From Trametopsis cervina (lineage: Eukaryota; Basidiomycota; Agaricomycetes; Polyporales; Irpicaceae), in the NCBI GenBank assembly GCA_022385755.1, contig MU278354.1, positions 512,805 through 576,804 of the forward strand: a DNA stretch of 64,000 bases, in the 5' to 3' direction. The first letter of the stretch is position 1. Each line of letters starts with the position of its first letter. The notes below the pieces were generated by a model. It was given only the letters and a program-made list of their open reading frames with translations. It had not been told where the DNA came from and made no database searches. This document shows positions 44,350-56,594 of the stretch, in pieces. The position numbers were made by a program, and so were the translations under genes.

Positions 44350-45262
44350 CGCCTCGCCGGTCATGTGTTTCCCTCCAGGTCCCTGACCGAGCCCCTTGGT
44401 CCCGACCGTATCTACGCGCGGGGAAGTGGTGACGGCATGATATGTACGGAAGTTGCGAAAAAAGAACGCCGCGCTTTGTTCTACTTCTATTGAATGCTGG
44501 ACTGGACTTAGGGATGTTGGCTTGTTGCGATCGTGGTAGTGGCTAAGATCCCCGCGGACATGGTGCAGTGTTCGAGCCGCTCATGCGAACTCGTGACATT
44601 GCTTGCGTATGCCGTTAGCGGAAGGCGGAGGAGCAGTAGGGTTTTGGCTATCCGTCCATGACGTTTCCTTTGCGAGCGGGGTATGTTGGTATTTTTGGAG
44701 ACGGGGACATCGGCGTGTACAGGAGTTTATCGGGTTTCCATGTTGTGCAGGTCGTTCGGCTCCGTAGTGTATTATTGTACTATCATCATTTGTCGCATGT
44801 GCATGTATCCTTTTTTCGTGTCTTCCGCTCACACCAGCTTAATTGTACATCATTCTCACAGCTCAACAAATATCGGCATGCCTCCAGAATCTGTTTGATG
44901 CTGCTCTATTCACACTCTCTGCTAACATCTCAAACTCATATGCAACTCTCCAAACCATCATCTTCATCACATCGCGCTCTACAATATGCCGACCACAAAC
45001 GCGTAACATAGAAGGAAGCATTGATATGTAATGAATTGCAGCTAATGAGTGAATATGATATGACGAATAGATTACATTGTGGCCGGTGGATGCAGCAAGA
45101 ATGTCTATACTGAGTGCGAATGAGTCAGAACCTTGATCATTAACTTCTTGAAGGAACGCAGCAAAAATGGATAGCAGGTCGATATCGAGCGTTGCCAGAT
45201 TTGCAAACTCGCAAGGCCTTACGCAACCCTCCAATATCAACTGCTGCAGCAGCTGAGCCTTT
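44350..45262. other. Convergent spacer, no convincing gene
   Basis: Between the small Ser/Pro-rich gene and the MDV1 stop. The long minus-strand frame that overlaps the MDV1 3' end is a shadow. No RNA gene seen. Confidence 0.5.
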
Positions 45263-47872
45263 TCACAACGCCCAAATCTTGACCATAGCGTCTCGGCCGC
45301 CAGATACGAGGTACTTGTCCATATAGCGCAACTTCTCTGCCGGACGTGTGTGACCGTTCGTGAGCAGCGACGAGTGTTGCATCGTCGTCCTGTTGTAAAT
45401 CTGTATACGCCAAACACATTCGCACGCCATCGCGCACGCCAGATATAACTCAGCAAACTGGTGAGAGTCCATAACATAGAAACGTACATCAATCCCGTTC
45501 TGTCCTGTAGCTGAGACGATCTTCCTGGTGTCATACTGGAGGGCCGTGACCGCGTGGTCGTACTTGAGAGTCTCAAAAATCCCACCAGTGCGAAGATCCC
45601 ATATCTGCATAATTACAATTGTCGCGATTCGTTGAATACTGCCGTCTGCATACCGAGTCTCAAGTCAAATTGGCACTCACCCGTATCGACTTGTCCAGGC
45701 TGCCGCTGACAATGTGCAGTTCATCAAACTGCAGGCAGGTGACAGGCCCTGTGTGGCCCAATAATGTTCGGTGCGGCTGCCCCGTGCGCACTAATGAGCA
45801 AGAGAATGGTCATAAGTGAACGCAACTCAAGAGCGGTGGACACCCTGTAAAGCACTCACTGTCCCACATACGGACCGCGCCGTCTCCGCTTCCGCTCACG
45901 AGGCCATATCCCCAGAACTGTACGGCACCGACGAAGTCCTGGTACATATCCCAACTGCCGTCCGAAAATGGGGGTGTTGGAACTGCGAACGTGCCTGCAG
46001 CCGCTGGGGCACCGGGGAAGAGGTTGCTCGGAATCCCCGTGCCAGGTGCAGCAGCTGGTGGATGTGAGATCGCCCACAGGATATCCATGGTCATGACACA
46101 TTGGCCAGTCGCGAGGTCCCATTGACGCATGGTCTTGTCAGAAGCGCCTGTTACCTAGGCACGAATGGATGATCAGTCTAAGACGCAGACAATATCAGGA
46201 TGCAGATGTCAGAGGACATACCAAACAGTCATCTTCGAAGTATAGCGACGTCACTGCTTTACTGTGCCCTTCCATTAACCTCACGCACGGCCCCTCCTTC
46301 CCTGCCACACTACCTGCTGCACTTGTTCCTTGACGGATGGCACCACCATTCGTTGCTTCTCCTTCCGCTCGTAGCACGCTGCCAAATTCATCAACACTGC
46401 CCTCATCTTCTTCTGCAACATCACTCAGGCCGACATCCCTTTCCCATTCCTCGTCTTCATCCACCCTCCTCAAGTCCCACAGAATGACATTGCCATCATC
46501 TCCTCCCGTAAGGCACAAATGATCTTCCACCTGGATGCATTTGACTGTATTCCGATGCCCACGCAACCTGCCAATCTCTTCGCCCGATAGTAGGTCCCAT
46601 ACCCGCGGCTGTGAGTCGTCCACTGATGCGGAGACTAACGTTCCATATGGCTCAGAAAAGTCGAGGGCTGTTATTGGGGTTGTGTGCCCTTCTAAGGTCT
46701 GAGGAAATGAAGGAATGAGTCAAGGGATACGGGTCGCGTGACATGTGATTGTTACCATGAAAGCCATTCCAGGCGGGAGTTCTTCATGTTCTGAAGGAAG
46801 GAAAGCAGGACCTGGAGGCATTTCATTTAACAAAGACCATTCAGCAGCCTGAGATGCGATTTACCTTTCCGCCGCCGTGAGCTTTGCGCTATATGAGGCT
46901 GATGATGCGAGGTCTTCGAAGAACTATTCGTCGACTGCTCCGCTGCCAGACGCTCCTTGACACCCTCCACTACACGCATATGAGTTGGCAGTATTTGAAG
47001 TAAGGATCGAGTACACACGTTCATCATCTAACTCCAGCTCGTCCTCTTGGAGTTTCAGGAGGTCCTGCTCTAGCTTCGACCTGACGGCATCCAGTGCCTC
47101 AATTTTATTAGTGATTTCGGTAATCTCATTGTGTATTAAGGCCTGTTCATATTGTGAGCAAAAAAGGAGCTGAGCACAACGCAAATATAAACTCACTCTG
47201 CGGACGTGAAGGTTCTCCTTGTCGCGCTCGATCTCGTGTGTCTGTCGCATGAGCTCGTCCTTGCCCAGACTCACACCAGCACCCAAGCTCGCCCTCCCTT
47301 TCCGCTTTGCTTTTGCCTTCTTCCCTTTGCCAGCAGAGCTGCCGACAAAGACTACGTCGTCCTCGCTAGCCACACTCTCATGATCCTCGTCCTCGCCCAG
47401 CATACCCCGTGCACCTATACTGAGCTTCTTCAGCCCGAGCCTGGGGGTCTCAACGTTCCTTGTTTGTCTTCGTCTTGACCGGCCCTTTTCTGAGCTAGGG
47501 ATGGTCGCATTGAAGCCACGGAGCAAACTAACGTCAGACGCAACACCTTCCGGTTCAGGAATCTCTTCCTCGAGCAGCTCATCCGTCGCCTCTACTATCT
47601 GCAGCTCCCGGGACGTTAACTTGCGCGTACCCAGCCCGAGGCGCATCGGCGCCCTTCCCAGTGTCGCGAAGTCCATCCGAGAACTTCCTCCGACACCAGC
47701 GATCGCTCGTCTGCTTGCCGCGTTCGCTGTCGCGCTCGCCATTCGCGGGGTCATAATGACGGGAGCCACTGCCAGGTCATCTGTACCTGTACCTCACAAA
47801 TACAACATGTTTACACGTACAGTCTGACAGTAACCGGCTCGAGTCGTGCTTAACTCTCGAGAATGGTGACAT
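45263..47872 (-). CDS. MDV1: Mitochondrial division adaptor Mdv1/Caf4 (coiled coil plus WD40)
   Basis: Outer-membrane adaptor that links Fis1 to the dynamin Dnm1 in mitochondrial fission. The start at 47872 gives [17 protein letters not shown], joined across an intron to [21 protein letters not shown]. An N-terminal basic/disordered part, then a coiled coil (about 47010-47230: [20 protein letters not shown], then [20 protein letters not shown] and [19 protein letters not shown]), and a seven-blade WD40 propeller beginning [18 protein letters not shown]. Blades include [58 protein letters not shown] and [10 protein letters not shown], ending [13 protein letters not shown] Pro/Gly/Ala-rich insert lies within one blade (about 45950-46090) and an acidic insert in another (about 46330-46480). 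Confidence 0.88.
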
Positions 47873-48349
47873 TATAACTTGCCCGACGGCGTCCAGTCTG
47901 CTCCTTGACGATGTGCCTTCGGCGAGGTCCTCGACTGCCGCTCGAGGCTCTCGTCTCCGGGAGCTTGCAGGCATCGTGCGTCGATGCGTAACGCAGCGGG
48001 AGAGCGTGTAAGAGGTTCAGGTGCAAAGGTGAGGTATCCGAGTGCAGTCCTCTCCACGGCCGAAGCGCGTCGTTGACGCGGTTATGAGCCGGCGTTTCCC
48101 GGACAATCCTTACGATCACACAGGCGCGCAGTGTGCCCTGAAGTCGACGTGGAGCTGTGCTGATACAACTTTATATTTTCTGCGGACATAAGGCTCTATA
48201 GCTGGGTAGCCGGGAGATGGCGCGGCCTCGTCGAGGATTGCCGTACATATACAACAATATGTGCATGCTGATTATATTCCATTACATTAAGTTACTGTGA
48301 ATGATGTGTAGGGGTATGGTAGGCTCCGCAATGAAGACTGTGCAGTATG
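47873..48349. other. Spacer upstream of MDV1, no gene seen
   Basis: 477 bp between MDV1 and the two-TM protein gene, both on the minus strand. Should contain the MDV1 promoter. Confidence 0.5.
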
Positions 48350-49207
48350 TCAGGACTCCCAACGGAAGTCCAGGACCATATCGAACCCATAGGGTCGTAG
48401 ATCGAACTCCTTTGGTAGTGTTGATAGCGTATGCGTGTGTGAAGACAATGCAGCAGATGATGGAGATGCTGTGGGCGGTATTGCAGTAGGGAGGGACGAT
48501 GCCGTGTCGTTTGATAAACTTGCGGTAGGATTGGATGTATTAGAGTTGGACGATAGAGCATGCGGAGAACGCAACATGAAATCCCACATGTCCTTGAGAG
48601 ACAAATTGAAAGCTCCAAGCTTGTGATCTCCTCGTAGCTCGGTGGCTGCCTCGTCTGTGGTCCCGTCGGTGAGGTTTGCTGCGCCTCCCGGTGGCGTCTC
48701 TACTTCCACTGGCGCGCCTATACCCTCGTCCCTCATCTTTTGCTGCAGCTCTTTTATCAACCGCTCGACACTGTTCATCTCCCATCGCGTTGTGTTGAAC
48801 GGCTCAAATAGTCCTTCCGATAGTTCGCACCAACATCGATCCACCAGTGGTATGGTTGCGGGGAGCATGTCAAGGGGGAGTCCCGGAAGACGCGACAAGA
48901 CTGCGTCGGCGAACGTGGTGATATTGTCGGACCAGGGTTCACTGAGCGGGGTGTTGATCGCTGGAGGAGGCCAATAGCATGACGCCATGAACATGGAGCT
49001 TAGCAGGACGATGCAGTAGAAACTTAAGAACAGTCAGATCGACCAAATCCGTGCAAATAGGGTGGGCGGGACGTACCATGGTCTCGCATGCAAGGTGGTC
49101 GAGAGCAGGAACAGAGCCAGGAAGTATGGAGGAGCTATTGGCAAAGGCAATAGGACTAGTGGCAAGTACCACCGTGTACACCTGTCAGTGTGTAATGAAG
49201 TGAACAT
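48350..49207 (-). CDS. Two-TM membrane protein with luminal glycosylation sites, unknown function
   Basis: Not a recognised family. From ATG 49207 (MFTSLHTDRCTRWYL) a hydrophobic helix LPLVLLPLPIAPPYFLALFLL is followed, across a 50-nt intron with GTACGT donor near 49077, by a second helix FYCIVLLSSMFMASCYW. The rest (about 200 residues) is hydrophilic with several N-glycosylation sequons (NITT, NTT, NLT, NLS, NTS, NDT) and a Ser/Thr/Pro-rich stretch, ending FDLRPYGFDMVLDFRWES. An alternative is a very short first exon upstream ending ATGTG at a GTAAGC donor. Topology suggests the C-terminal part faces the ER lumen or outside. Divergent from SBA1. Confidence 0.6.
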
Positions 49208-49525
49208 AGACCAACGCAATGCCAATATTTGGCTTACCACATATATCTGCTTGGCTAGAGTGAAATGTCGCTTTGTCCTCGTCGAGATCGAGCAAGAAGT
49301 GAGGTAGAGGTATGATTACTACTGCAGTAAGTACCGTAAAAGGCAGTACGCCGGCCCTGCGTTTTGAGGCACGTGATGGGCGCGCCTCAGTACCGCGTCC
49401 GGCGCCTGTCGAACGCGCGTTCTCAGATATTCTCGAGCTTTCGACCCGTCGAGCTCGTCGTCTATATCACTGCCACTAACGACGTCAAACTTATCAAACT
49501 TTCTGTATAGCTGATTCTAACCACG
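49208..49525. other. Divergent promoter region two-TM protein / SBA1
   Basis: 318 bp between divergent start codons. No clear element; just upstream of SBA1 the sequence has repeated TCGAG-like motifs at about 49434-49455. Confidence 0.45.
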
Positions 49526-50432
49526 ATGACCTTCCACCCCGAAGTACTATGGGCGCAGCGCAGTTCCGAAACTGAGGACGAGAAGGTGCGCATTGAGATC
49601 TTTAGATTACACGCAAACTGATTTACGCGTTTTATATCTATGCATTTGCAGAACGTCCTCTACGTGACGATAAACTTACCGGATATCATTGCTGATACCT
49701 TCAAATATGAGCTGACGCCAACGACGCTCTCGTTCGCTGCGAAAGCGGGAAAGTGAGTGCTCTATGATTGTAGATCTGAGCGCTCCACTGATGTGTATAT
49801 GCAGCGCAGGGAAAGGTCTCGAGGAGAGAGACTATGAATTCAAGCTCGATCTCTATGCAGAGGTCGTCCCCGAGGTAATTTTGATCGCCTGTAAGACCTA
49901 AGCCATTCTCACGTCGTAATTTTCAGCAATCGAAGCAAAACCTAACAAGTCGCCACTTGGCGCTTATAATTCGCAAGAAGGAAAAACAGGCCGAATTCTG
50001 GCCTCGCCTGACCAAGGAAAAGGTCAAGTCCTCATTCATCAAGACCGATTTCAGTAAATGGGTAGATGAGGATGAACAAGATGGTGTACCTGCGGCCCCC
50101 GAGGATGACTTCGACATGAGCTCCATGGCTGGTGGCATGGGTGGAATGCCAGGTATGGGAGGTATGGGTGGTATGGGTGGTATGGGTGGAATGCCTGGAA
50201 TGGGTGGAATGCCGGGTATGGGTGGAATGCCCGGAGGCATGGACTTTGAGGCAGTACGTCTTCACAGTTTTTTTGGATGATTGCCACTCATTATTGTTTC
50301 GCGTAGATGATGAAGTCCATGGGTGGTGGCGCAGACTTCGGCGCAGGAGAGCCATCAGAGGACCATGACCATGACCATGACGACGATGATGATGACGACG
50401 ACGATGGTCCCCCGCCGCTTGAGCAGGCATAA
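49526..50432 (+). CDS. SBA1: Hsp90 co-chaperone p23/Sba1
   Basis: CS-domain co-chaperone that binds the ATP-bound Hsp90 dimer in the cytosol. Start ATG 49526 (MTFHPEVLWAQRSSETEDEK), then after the first intron NVLYVTINLPDI, LTPTTLSFAAKAG, YEFKLDLYAEVVPE, and the family hallmark region LIIRKKEKQAEFWPRLTKEK followed by FSKWVDEDEQD. The C-terminal tail is expanded: a run of GGM/PGM units (MGGMPGMGG type, about 50131-50240) and a His-Asp and poly-Asp stretch (HDHDHDDDDD) before PPPLEQA. Such Gly-Met tails occur in fungal p23 proteins. Four introns, one splitting the tail after DFEA. Confidence 0.92.
50131..50240 (+). repeat. Tandem GGTATGGGTGG-type coding repeat
   Basis: Short 9-12 nt units encoding Gly-Gly-Met / Gly-Met-Pro in the SBA1 tail. 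Prone to length change by slippage. Confidence 0.75.
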
Positions 50433-51602
50433 ACTACAAAGGCGTGTTTTTCCCATTGCTTTCGCCCAGCACAATAAACGAGGATAATTATCCACAATCC
50501 AGAAGCTCCTTGCAGCCTGTACATGATGAGCGTATCTTGTATCAATCTATAACTTCATGCTCTGACGTGTATACTGCCCATGCGGTCTGGCTGCTATAAA
50601 CCGATGCAGCTTCCTGGAGCAATCGGAAACCGCGATACACGCTCAGTGTGTCTCCAGATTGTGCCTACGATGCTGGCCCACAATTGTAAGAGTAACAATA
50701 CCAATGAGGTCACTGATCGTGATAACTCTACCAGTATTTGCCACCGTTCAGGTCCTGATCGCACGTGTATGAATATCATATTTCCGGTGAAGTGTAGCTG
50801 CTTCATCAGAGTGGCAGAAAGGTGCGCAAAGCTGTGGACAATGATGCACTCCTGCAACATCTAATTATCCAGCAATTGCGTGTTGATCTCACATCCTCGG
50901 GAGCTCAGGGCCATCTTACCAGCTGGAGCCACAATTCGCTGCGAAACTGTCAGGTAAGGATTCACAAATGAACCTCTCCTTCGCAACGCAGTTGTATAAC
51001 ATATTGATAAATGCTAGACAACGCGAGCATCGGAGCTTATATGGCAAACCTCAGGGTGAAGTTCTATGTTCAACGTTCAAAGTTCAACACTCGACGTTAG
51101 TCAACGTCACGCTTACCTGCATAACTAGACGCGACGGTGTCGAGGCACGCCACGATCAGCGCCAAAGTAAGTACGGAATTTCCGGCCTCGCACCATTTAT
51201 TTTTCGAACGCAATGCCGACGTAGCGGACGCGAACCCGCCTGGCGGAGGCTTTCGCATCAGTGACGCAGAGACGACAGAGAGGTGCATCCTAGTCTATCG
51301 TCAATATGGGCATATTGTCTATCAAATGCTGATGCTCGACCCCTTCGTCCTCCTGCTTACAAGCACACAATAGCTCAGCCACTTCAACCATCTTAGCCCG
51401 ATGTCAATCTGTATTCTCACGTCCGGTCCGCCACACAGTCACTAGGCTTAATTACAGGAAATAGGGCCGATCTGTCGTCGAGTCCAGATATAATAATCAA
51501 ACCGTCGGTTGTTGCGTCCGTCTTCACCCATTCATGTTCTCTGTCGCTCCTTAAGTCGGTCTTGACCTTCGCTTTCGTTCAGTACCCAACGCCGTGGTCT
51601 GC
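50433..51602. other. 1.2-kb spacer, no convincing gene
   Basis: Between SBA1 and the DUF6533 gene, both plus strand. Several overlapping open frames on both strands without domains. A cluster of GTTCAA/GTCAAC-like short repeats occurs at about 51065-51110. No tRNA seen. Confidence 0.5.
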
Positions 51603-53310
51603 ATGGATGGCGGAACCGGCTTCAATGTAGCGCCTGAGGTAGTTGATAGGTTCCTCAATTTGAAGCAACTTGTCGCATATGGGACTGCAGCCTCAATGGC
51701 CCTGGTTGTCTGGGATTTTGGTGAGTGAGATAGTCGGGTCGCCGAAAGAGATAGCGATGTTGAACACCTGCGTTCTATGCATTGAAGCCATGACATTTGG
51801 TCTGGAGGTGAGTGTTTGCGTCGCGTAAAATCAGTCCAGCACATGTCACTGAAACCATCATTTGGCACTAGGTGGAGTTGGTTTGGGTGTGTCTGATTGT
51901 ATTCTCCCGTTCGCACCAAGCTGATGTGTGCATCTGCGAAGTGCTCCCCGAAATCACTGCCCAAAGTAGTTTATCTGTTGGTGAGCAACTGTCAATATAG
52001 TCATTGATACCCGGGCTCACGCAAAGGCAGAATCGTTACATGTCAATTTTAATGGCTTCTGCGTATCTACTTGGTGAGCGCGCCCCAGAAAGGCTTGTTG
52101 GGCTCTATTAATTTGCCATGACTATCGAAGTTTTGTTCGTTGGAGAGCATACAGCGCTCAGGTATGTACACCTTTTCCGGTCTAATATCCATGGGACGTC
52201 TTCTCGGATTTATGCTGATATCTTCTCAGATGTGAGAGTTTATGAAAAATCTGTTTGTCGCCTTGCCAATCCCATTCATTCGGTAGGTACTGCGCTGGGA
52301 TTTTTGAATGCTAGTTACGGTGCGCCTCCAAGGGCCTCTTCCATCGTACCTGTCTAATCCGTTTGCATATAGCATGGGTGGCTACCGCGCTCGTCCAAGG
52401 CATTTGAACCAGCATATCAACTGGATTGTGCACATTGAGCTGACAAATTGACCAGCTATACTGCAAATCTGGCTTTACGCTATTTATCGCCGTGCCAGGC
52501 GTACGTTTATCCTTGTTTTCTAACTAGGACGTCTGACTTACGCCTGTGCTATTGCAAGGTCGTCGTTGCCTCATTCTCCTGAGCGCCACAAGTGTTGTAT
52601 TATGCCTTATGGTTGCCGGGTTCTTCATCACTTTTGCGTCGAAGTTACGCTGTGAGTTCCTACATGTGGTGTTTCTCGCACTATCCACCGTTTCTCATAC
52701 CTTGGGCCGTTAGTTGTCCCGTACAATGCGTTGTGCGTCGACGTTTTGGCGGATACGGATATGACTCAGCCGGTAGCGAAAATCATCGACGACACTATGC
52801 GTACGAAGATTCCCCCGTACCTTTTGGTTATCACGTATGTCATCTCTCCCCGACTTTACAATTACGGCTGCACTGACCAAAATCCTCCGATACAGGATGC
52901 TGTGGACAATGCTCACCTCAATCTTGCTAGGTTTGATTGCGTGCAAAGCTTCGCTTACATATCGTAACCGCGACGTACCCAATGCCGGCCTAGCAAGCAT
53001 TCTCATTAGGGATTCTGTGGTCTATTGCGTGCTGTACGTCCCACAAACCTCTTGTTCCAAAGGCATCTCACTCACATTTCCCAAACTGTCTAGAACCTTT
53101 GGCCTCCAGCTCTTGAACATATTTATGGTTATATTCACTCCATACGCTATCTACTCGGTCGGGACAGGGTTCACAGCCGTGCTCCCGAACGTGCTCGCCA
53201 ACAGGATTTTAGTAAGCTTGAGGGCGTGGGAGAAGGTTCGCGAGGTTCAGTATGATGTGGACGGGATACCTGTCGATCAATGGGAGACTATGTTCCGCAT
53301 CTCCACATAA
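51603..53310 (+). CDS. DUF6533-type multi-TM membrane protein
   Basis: Member of a large basidiomycete-specific family of seven-helix-like membrane proteins of unknown function. From ATG 51603: MDGGTGFNVAPEVVDRFLNL, the DUF6533 signature AYGTAASMALVVWDFA, MTFGLEVELVW, CSPKSLPKVVYLLNRYMSIL and MASAYLL, each pair linked by a short intron. Later pieces: LQIWLYAIYRRARRRRCLILL and SATSVVLCLMVAGFFITFA, then (about 52890-53310) LWTMLTSILLGLIACKASL, DVPNAGLASILIRDSVVYCV, LNIFMVIFTPYAIYSVGTGF, AVLPNVLANRILVSLRAW and a C-terminal tail ending MFRIST. Order and motifs fit the family. Exons between about 52080-52440 and 52640-52850 are not resolved, so a disabled copy cannot be excluded. Confidence 0.65.
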
Positions 53311-53516
53311 TACGATGTCCTGGTTCTTCCATTCTGCATATCCCAGCATGGGTGAACGAGGGCAGACGGGCATCTAGCCGTCAGAATCAATACACGGGAT
53401 CGAGTACATCCAATCTAGTCTACACGAGATACTGGTACGTATGTCATACATATTCTTGGCGTTCAACTCCAAAACATAAATCAGTCATTCAAACGAGCAG
53501 AACCGTAAGAAACTTA

Positions 53517-54683
53517 TCACAGTCGCTTGACGGACCAAACCAAAAAATATACCTTCACGTCCTCACCCTTCTCCAGATCCCTCCGCTCTATCTCCTTCAA
53601 CATCGCCGATACCTCCACCTTCCCCACTCCGAAAATCTTCTCCCAGAGTTCCTTCCAACTCTCCGGCGAATGACAGAAGAGCCTTATATCCTCTGACTTC
53701 TGTCCCGCCTGCCACGCCTCCGACCTCAGCCCCTTCTGTGGCTGCCCAGCGTGGGCACCGCAGATGATCGAACCCGGCTCTGGGGAGAGCAATGAGCCGA
53801 CAAGGCGAGCGAGCTCTTCCTGGCGTTCCTCGTTGAAGAGATGGAAGAATGCGGACGTGTGTATGACCGAGACCCGGCCTACCAACGGCGTCAGCGTCGT
53901 CAAGCTCTCTAGATCAGGCTGTGGTCCGTCGGGCACGCTGGTTACGATGTGGCGTGGCTCGAGGAAAGTAGGGTCGAAGACATCACCGGGGACGAACTTG
54001 GTTGGGAAGCTCTCCGGAGTTGATCTGAACAGTGTGTGGCCAATCTCCCAGAAATCTGTTATGATACCAGTTCAGATGAGAACAATGTTGATGCAACTTG
54101 ATGCCAAGTGTAGATGAACTTACCGGGATGGAGGTCAGATCCAATGACCTGGCTAGACGGGAAACCATCTAGGATCACCTTTCGGAGATCGTTACCCACA
54201 CCACACCCGAGGTCGAGGAACAGCGCCCCTTTGCGCTCCTTGCCCAGTGTAAGGATGTCTCGATACACAGGAAAGCGGTCGATCTTGGTGCTAAGGACGA
54301 TGTTGTTAGTCTGCAGCAATGCCATGTATCTGTGCTTTCCAGAGATTATGACTCACTGAGCGAACGCGAAGGCTCTGATGCACGGATAGGCATGGACCTG
54401 TTTCACGAGATGAACGTGAGCATCGTAATCTGTTCGATCATGCCCTCTTGGCCATAACGAGGAAGTAAGAACGCACAGCATACGCTTCGGCTTGTGCCTT
54501 TAAGACATGCGCTTTCAGCTCTTCTTCATCAGTGATCCCAGTCACCGCACTGAAGAACCCGACATCGACATCATACATGTTTGGATCGAGCGGATTCTTC
54601 GCGCCATCGTACTCCGACCCCGTTAAAGGGGGTGGTCGCAATACTGGTTGACCAGTTTCCGTAGCCTGTGCCGTGGACGCCAT
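53517..54683 (-). CDS. SAM-dependent methyltransferase (class I)
   Basis: Small-molecule methyltransferase-like protein of about 300 residues. Start ATG 54683 (MASTAQATETGQPVLRPPPL), DVDVGFFSAVTGI and ELKAHVLKAQAEAYAV, then SKIDRFPVYRDIL. Motif I is GALFLDLGCGVGNDLRK, followed by SSQVIGSDLHPDFW (acidic ribose-binding residue), FVPGDVFDP, and RVSVIHTSAFFHLFNEE (motif IV area). The end contains SEDIRLFCHSPESWKELWE and VYFLVWSVKRL. This look matches fungal methyltransferases found in secondary metabolism, but no such cluster surrounds it, so the substrate is open. Four or so introns. Confidence 0.83.
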
Positions 54684-55417
54684 GGATGGATGTTCGAATT
54701 CGGCGGTGTATTTCGAATCCTAGCCTGTCAAGGAAGATGTCAGGCACACGGACACCATCGTGCAGCAACGGTCCGCAGACTGCTTGCGTGCCAATGTGTA
54801 ATGCAGGTCACGCTAGCTGCAGTCCGCCCGCTTTATGAAATGGACCTGACCTTCCGTTCCGTCACAAGATAACGGTTGAAATGTGGGTTGTATGTAGCTC
54901 GTAGGTTTACTCACGACAGTCTTCACTGTGCTTCATATATATGAGATGAATGGAACTAGGCGGGCGCCGGGCTGCTATTGTGTATAACTGTCGTGATGCG
55001 AGGATAGCTTCTAGACGGTGGATATATATACCAGATGTTCTCATCATAGCATGACAGTGCGCTTTGGGTGCATTGGGACTGCATAGCGTGTCTGCCCCTG
55101 GGGAACTGGTTATCAGATGAGCCGCTGGTGAGTTATCGGAGAACTACAGAGTTTCATAACAAGCGGAGAGCCGAGCCGTAGTGAATGCACGGAAGCACAA
55201 TCTATGGGGTGATTCCAATCTAATCATACACAATCAGCAGCAAGTGATGAGGTACACGGTGAATACCTTTGCACAAGGACGAAGGAGACCCATATGGTTG
55301 CACAATGAAAAAAACAAAATGGAGATGATGCGATAGTCCAGATACCCAATGTGAAAGCCGTCAAAACGGAAACCCAGAAGCAGAGAGTGAATGAAATAGG
55401 AGGTGAGCGTGACCGCA
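54684..55417. other. Spacer upstream of the methyltransferase, no gene seen
   Basis: 734 bp between methyltransferase start and HAD phosphatase stop, both minus strand. AT-rich runs such as GGATATATATACC near 55020; no gene. Confidence 0.5.
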
Positions 55418-56594
55418 CTACGTCTCAGACTCGTCGACAGAGATTTCCAGGGTCTCTCCAATCCACCTCGCCGACAAGCTAGAGATAACGCAGCGTGAGA
55501 GCCATCGTAGTCAGAACGTGATTCGAGCCGCCTGGCAGTCATAGAAGGCGCCTTACCGCGTCAAGTCTTGAACGATGTAATGTGGGTTTGAGCCCGATTG
55601 TTGCAGCTGTTTGCGGCTATGGGAGGTACATACTGCGATGACGATGCACCCTGCTGCTCGACCTGATAGAATCCCCGAGGGCGCGTCTTCAACTACTATG
55701 CCTATAGGTAGAGGGGCGAGAGATAGAGTTGTAGGTAAGTAATGGAAATACTCATTCAGGGATGCTTACAGTTTGCTGGATTGACACCCAAGCGCCTTGC
55801 TCCCGCGAGATACGGCGCTGGATGCGGTTTTCCATTCGCGACATCGCTCGACGTGACCAAGCCGAGGGGAGGAACGGGAAGCCCACATACAGTCAGAACC
55901 CTGGGTGCGTACACGTTTGTTGCTGCGGGGCCATGTGAAGAGGCTTCAGCTTCTCTGTATGCAATGTGACCAAGGAAGACGTACAGGACGTGACGATCGT
56001 CCACCCTGAAGCTGTCTCTGGGCTGCCGGCACCAATCTGAAAAGCAATCAAGATATGGAGAGTGAATTACTGCGGGTCATGGGCTCACTCACACGTTGGA
56101 GGAAGGCCGACGCGCCCGGGAGGACGATAGGCCCTCCCTCGATCACTATGCGCTCGAAACGATTGACGGCAGCCTGTGGCGGGGCAAATGCGTTACATGC
56201 GGCATCTGGGGGCGCGGAGGGAAATGGCAGCATACTTGCAGCTCCGCCTCGTCTCTGGGGCGACAATAGCCTTGTAGGGTGTCATACAGCCTCCGCCCAT
56301 GGGACATATGCGCGGCCTCTTCGCCATTAAATCCATATTCGTCGGCAAAAGTGTGCCACGCCTTGAGGACGCCGGGGGTGGTGTCGACGAGCGTGCTGGA
56401 ACAACATGTGTGCATTAGCATTAAGTGCCCAGCGACAATCAAAAGGGGGAGGGGCAGTGCATGATACTGGTCTCTAGGTATCACTCACCCGTCGAGGTCA
56501 AACAGAATCTGTTGTCAACGTCAACATGAGATCAAATAACGGAACGAAATATATTCTGACTCACTGCATGGGCGGTGACCGTGGTGGTGGGCAT
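55418..56594 (-). CDS. HAD-superfamily sugar/glycerol phosphatase (GPP/DOG-like)
   Basis: Cytosolic HAD phosphatase, by similarity acting on glycerol-3-phosphate or a sugar phosphate. Start ATG 56594 (MPTTTVTAHA), joined by introns to ILFDLDGTLVDTTPGVLKAWH, giving motif I DLDGT. Then HMSHGRRLYDTLQGYC (cap), AAVNRFERIVIEGGPIVLPGASAFL, GWTIVTSATNVYA (motif II Ser/Thr), TSSDVANGKPHPAPYLAGARRLG (motif III Lys), and after a further intron IVVEDAPSGILSGRAAGC (motif IV). The C-terminus HYIVQDLTRLSARWIGETLE ends in VDESET (stop 55418). Six introns, all canonical. All four catalytic motifs are present, so it should be active. Confidence 0.87.

Noticed and set aside
44863..45585. 240-codon minus-strand frame at the 3' end of MDV1
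   Set aside because: It overlaps the WD40 exons in another frame and has no domain; the WD40 frame is clearly the real one.
53517..56594. Secondary-metabolite cluster from the methyltransferase plus HAD phosphatase
   Set aside because: No synthase, P450 or oxidoreductase gene is nearby; the neighbours are housekeeping or unrelated genes.
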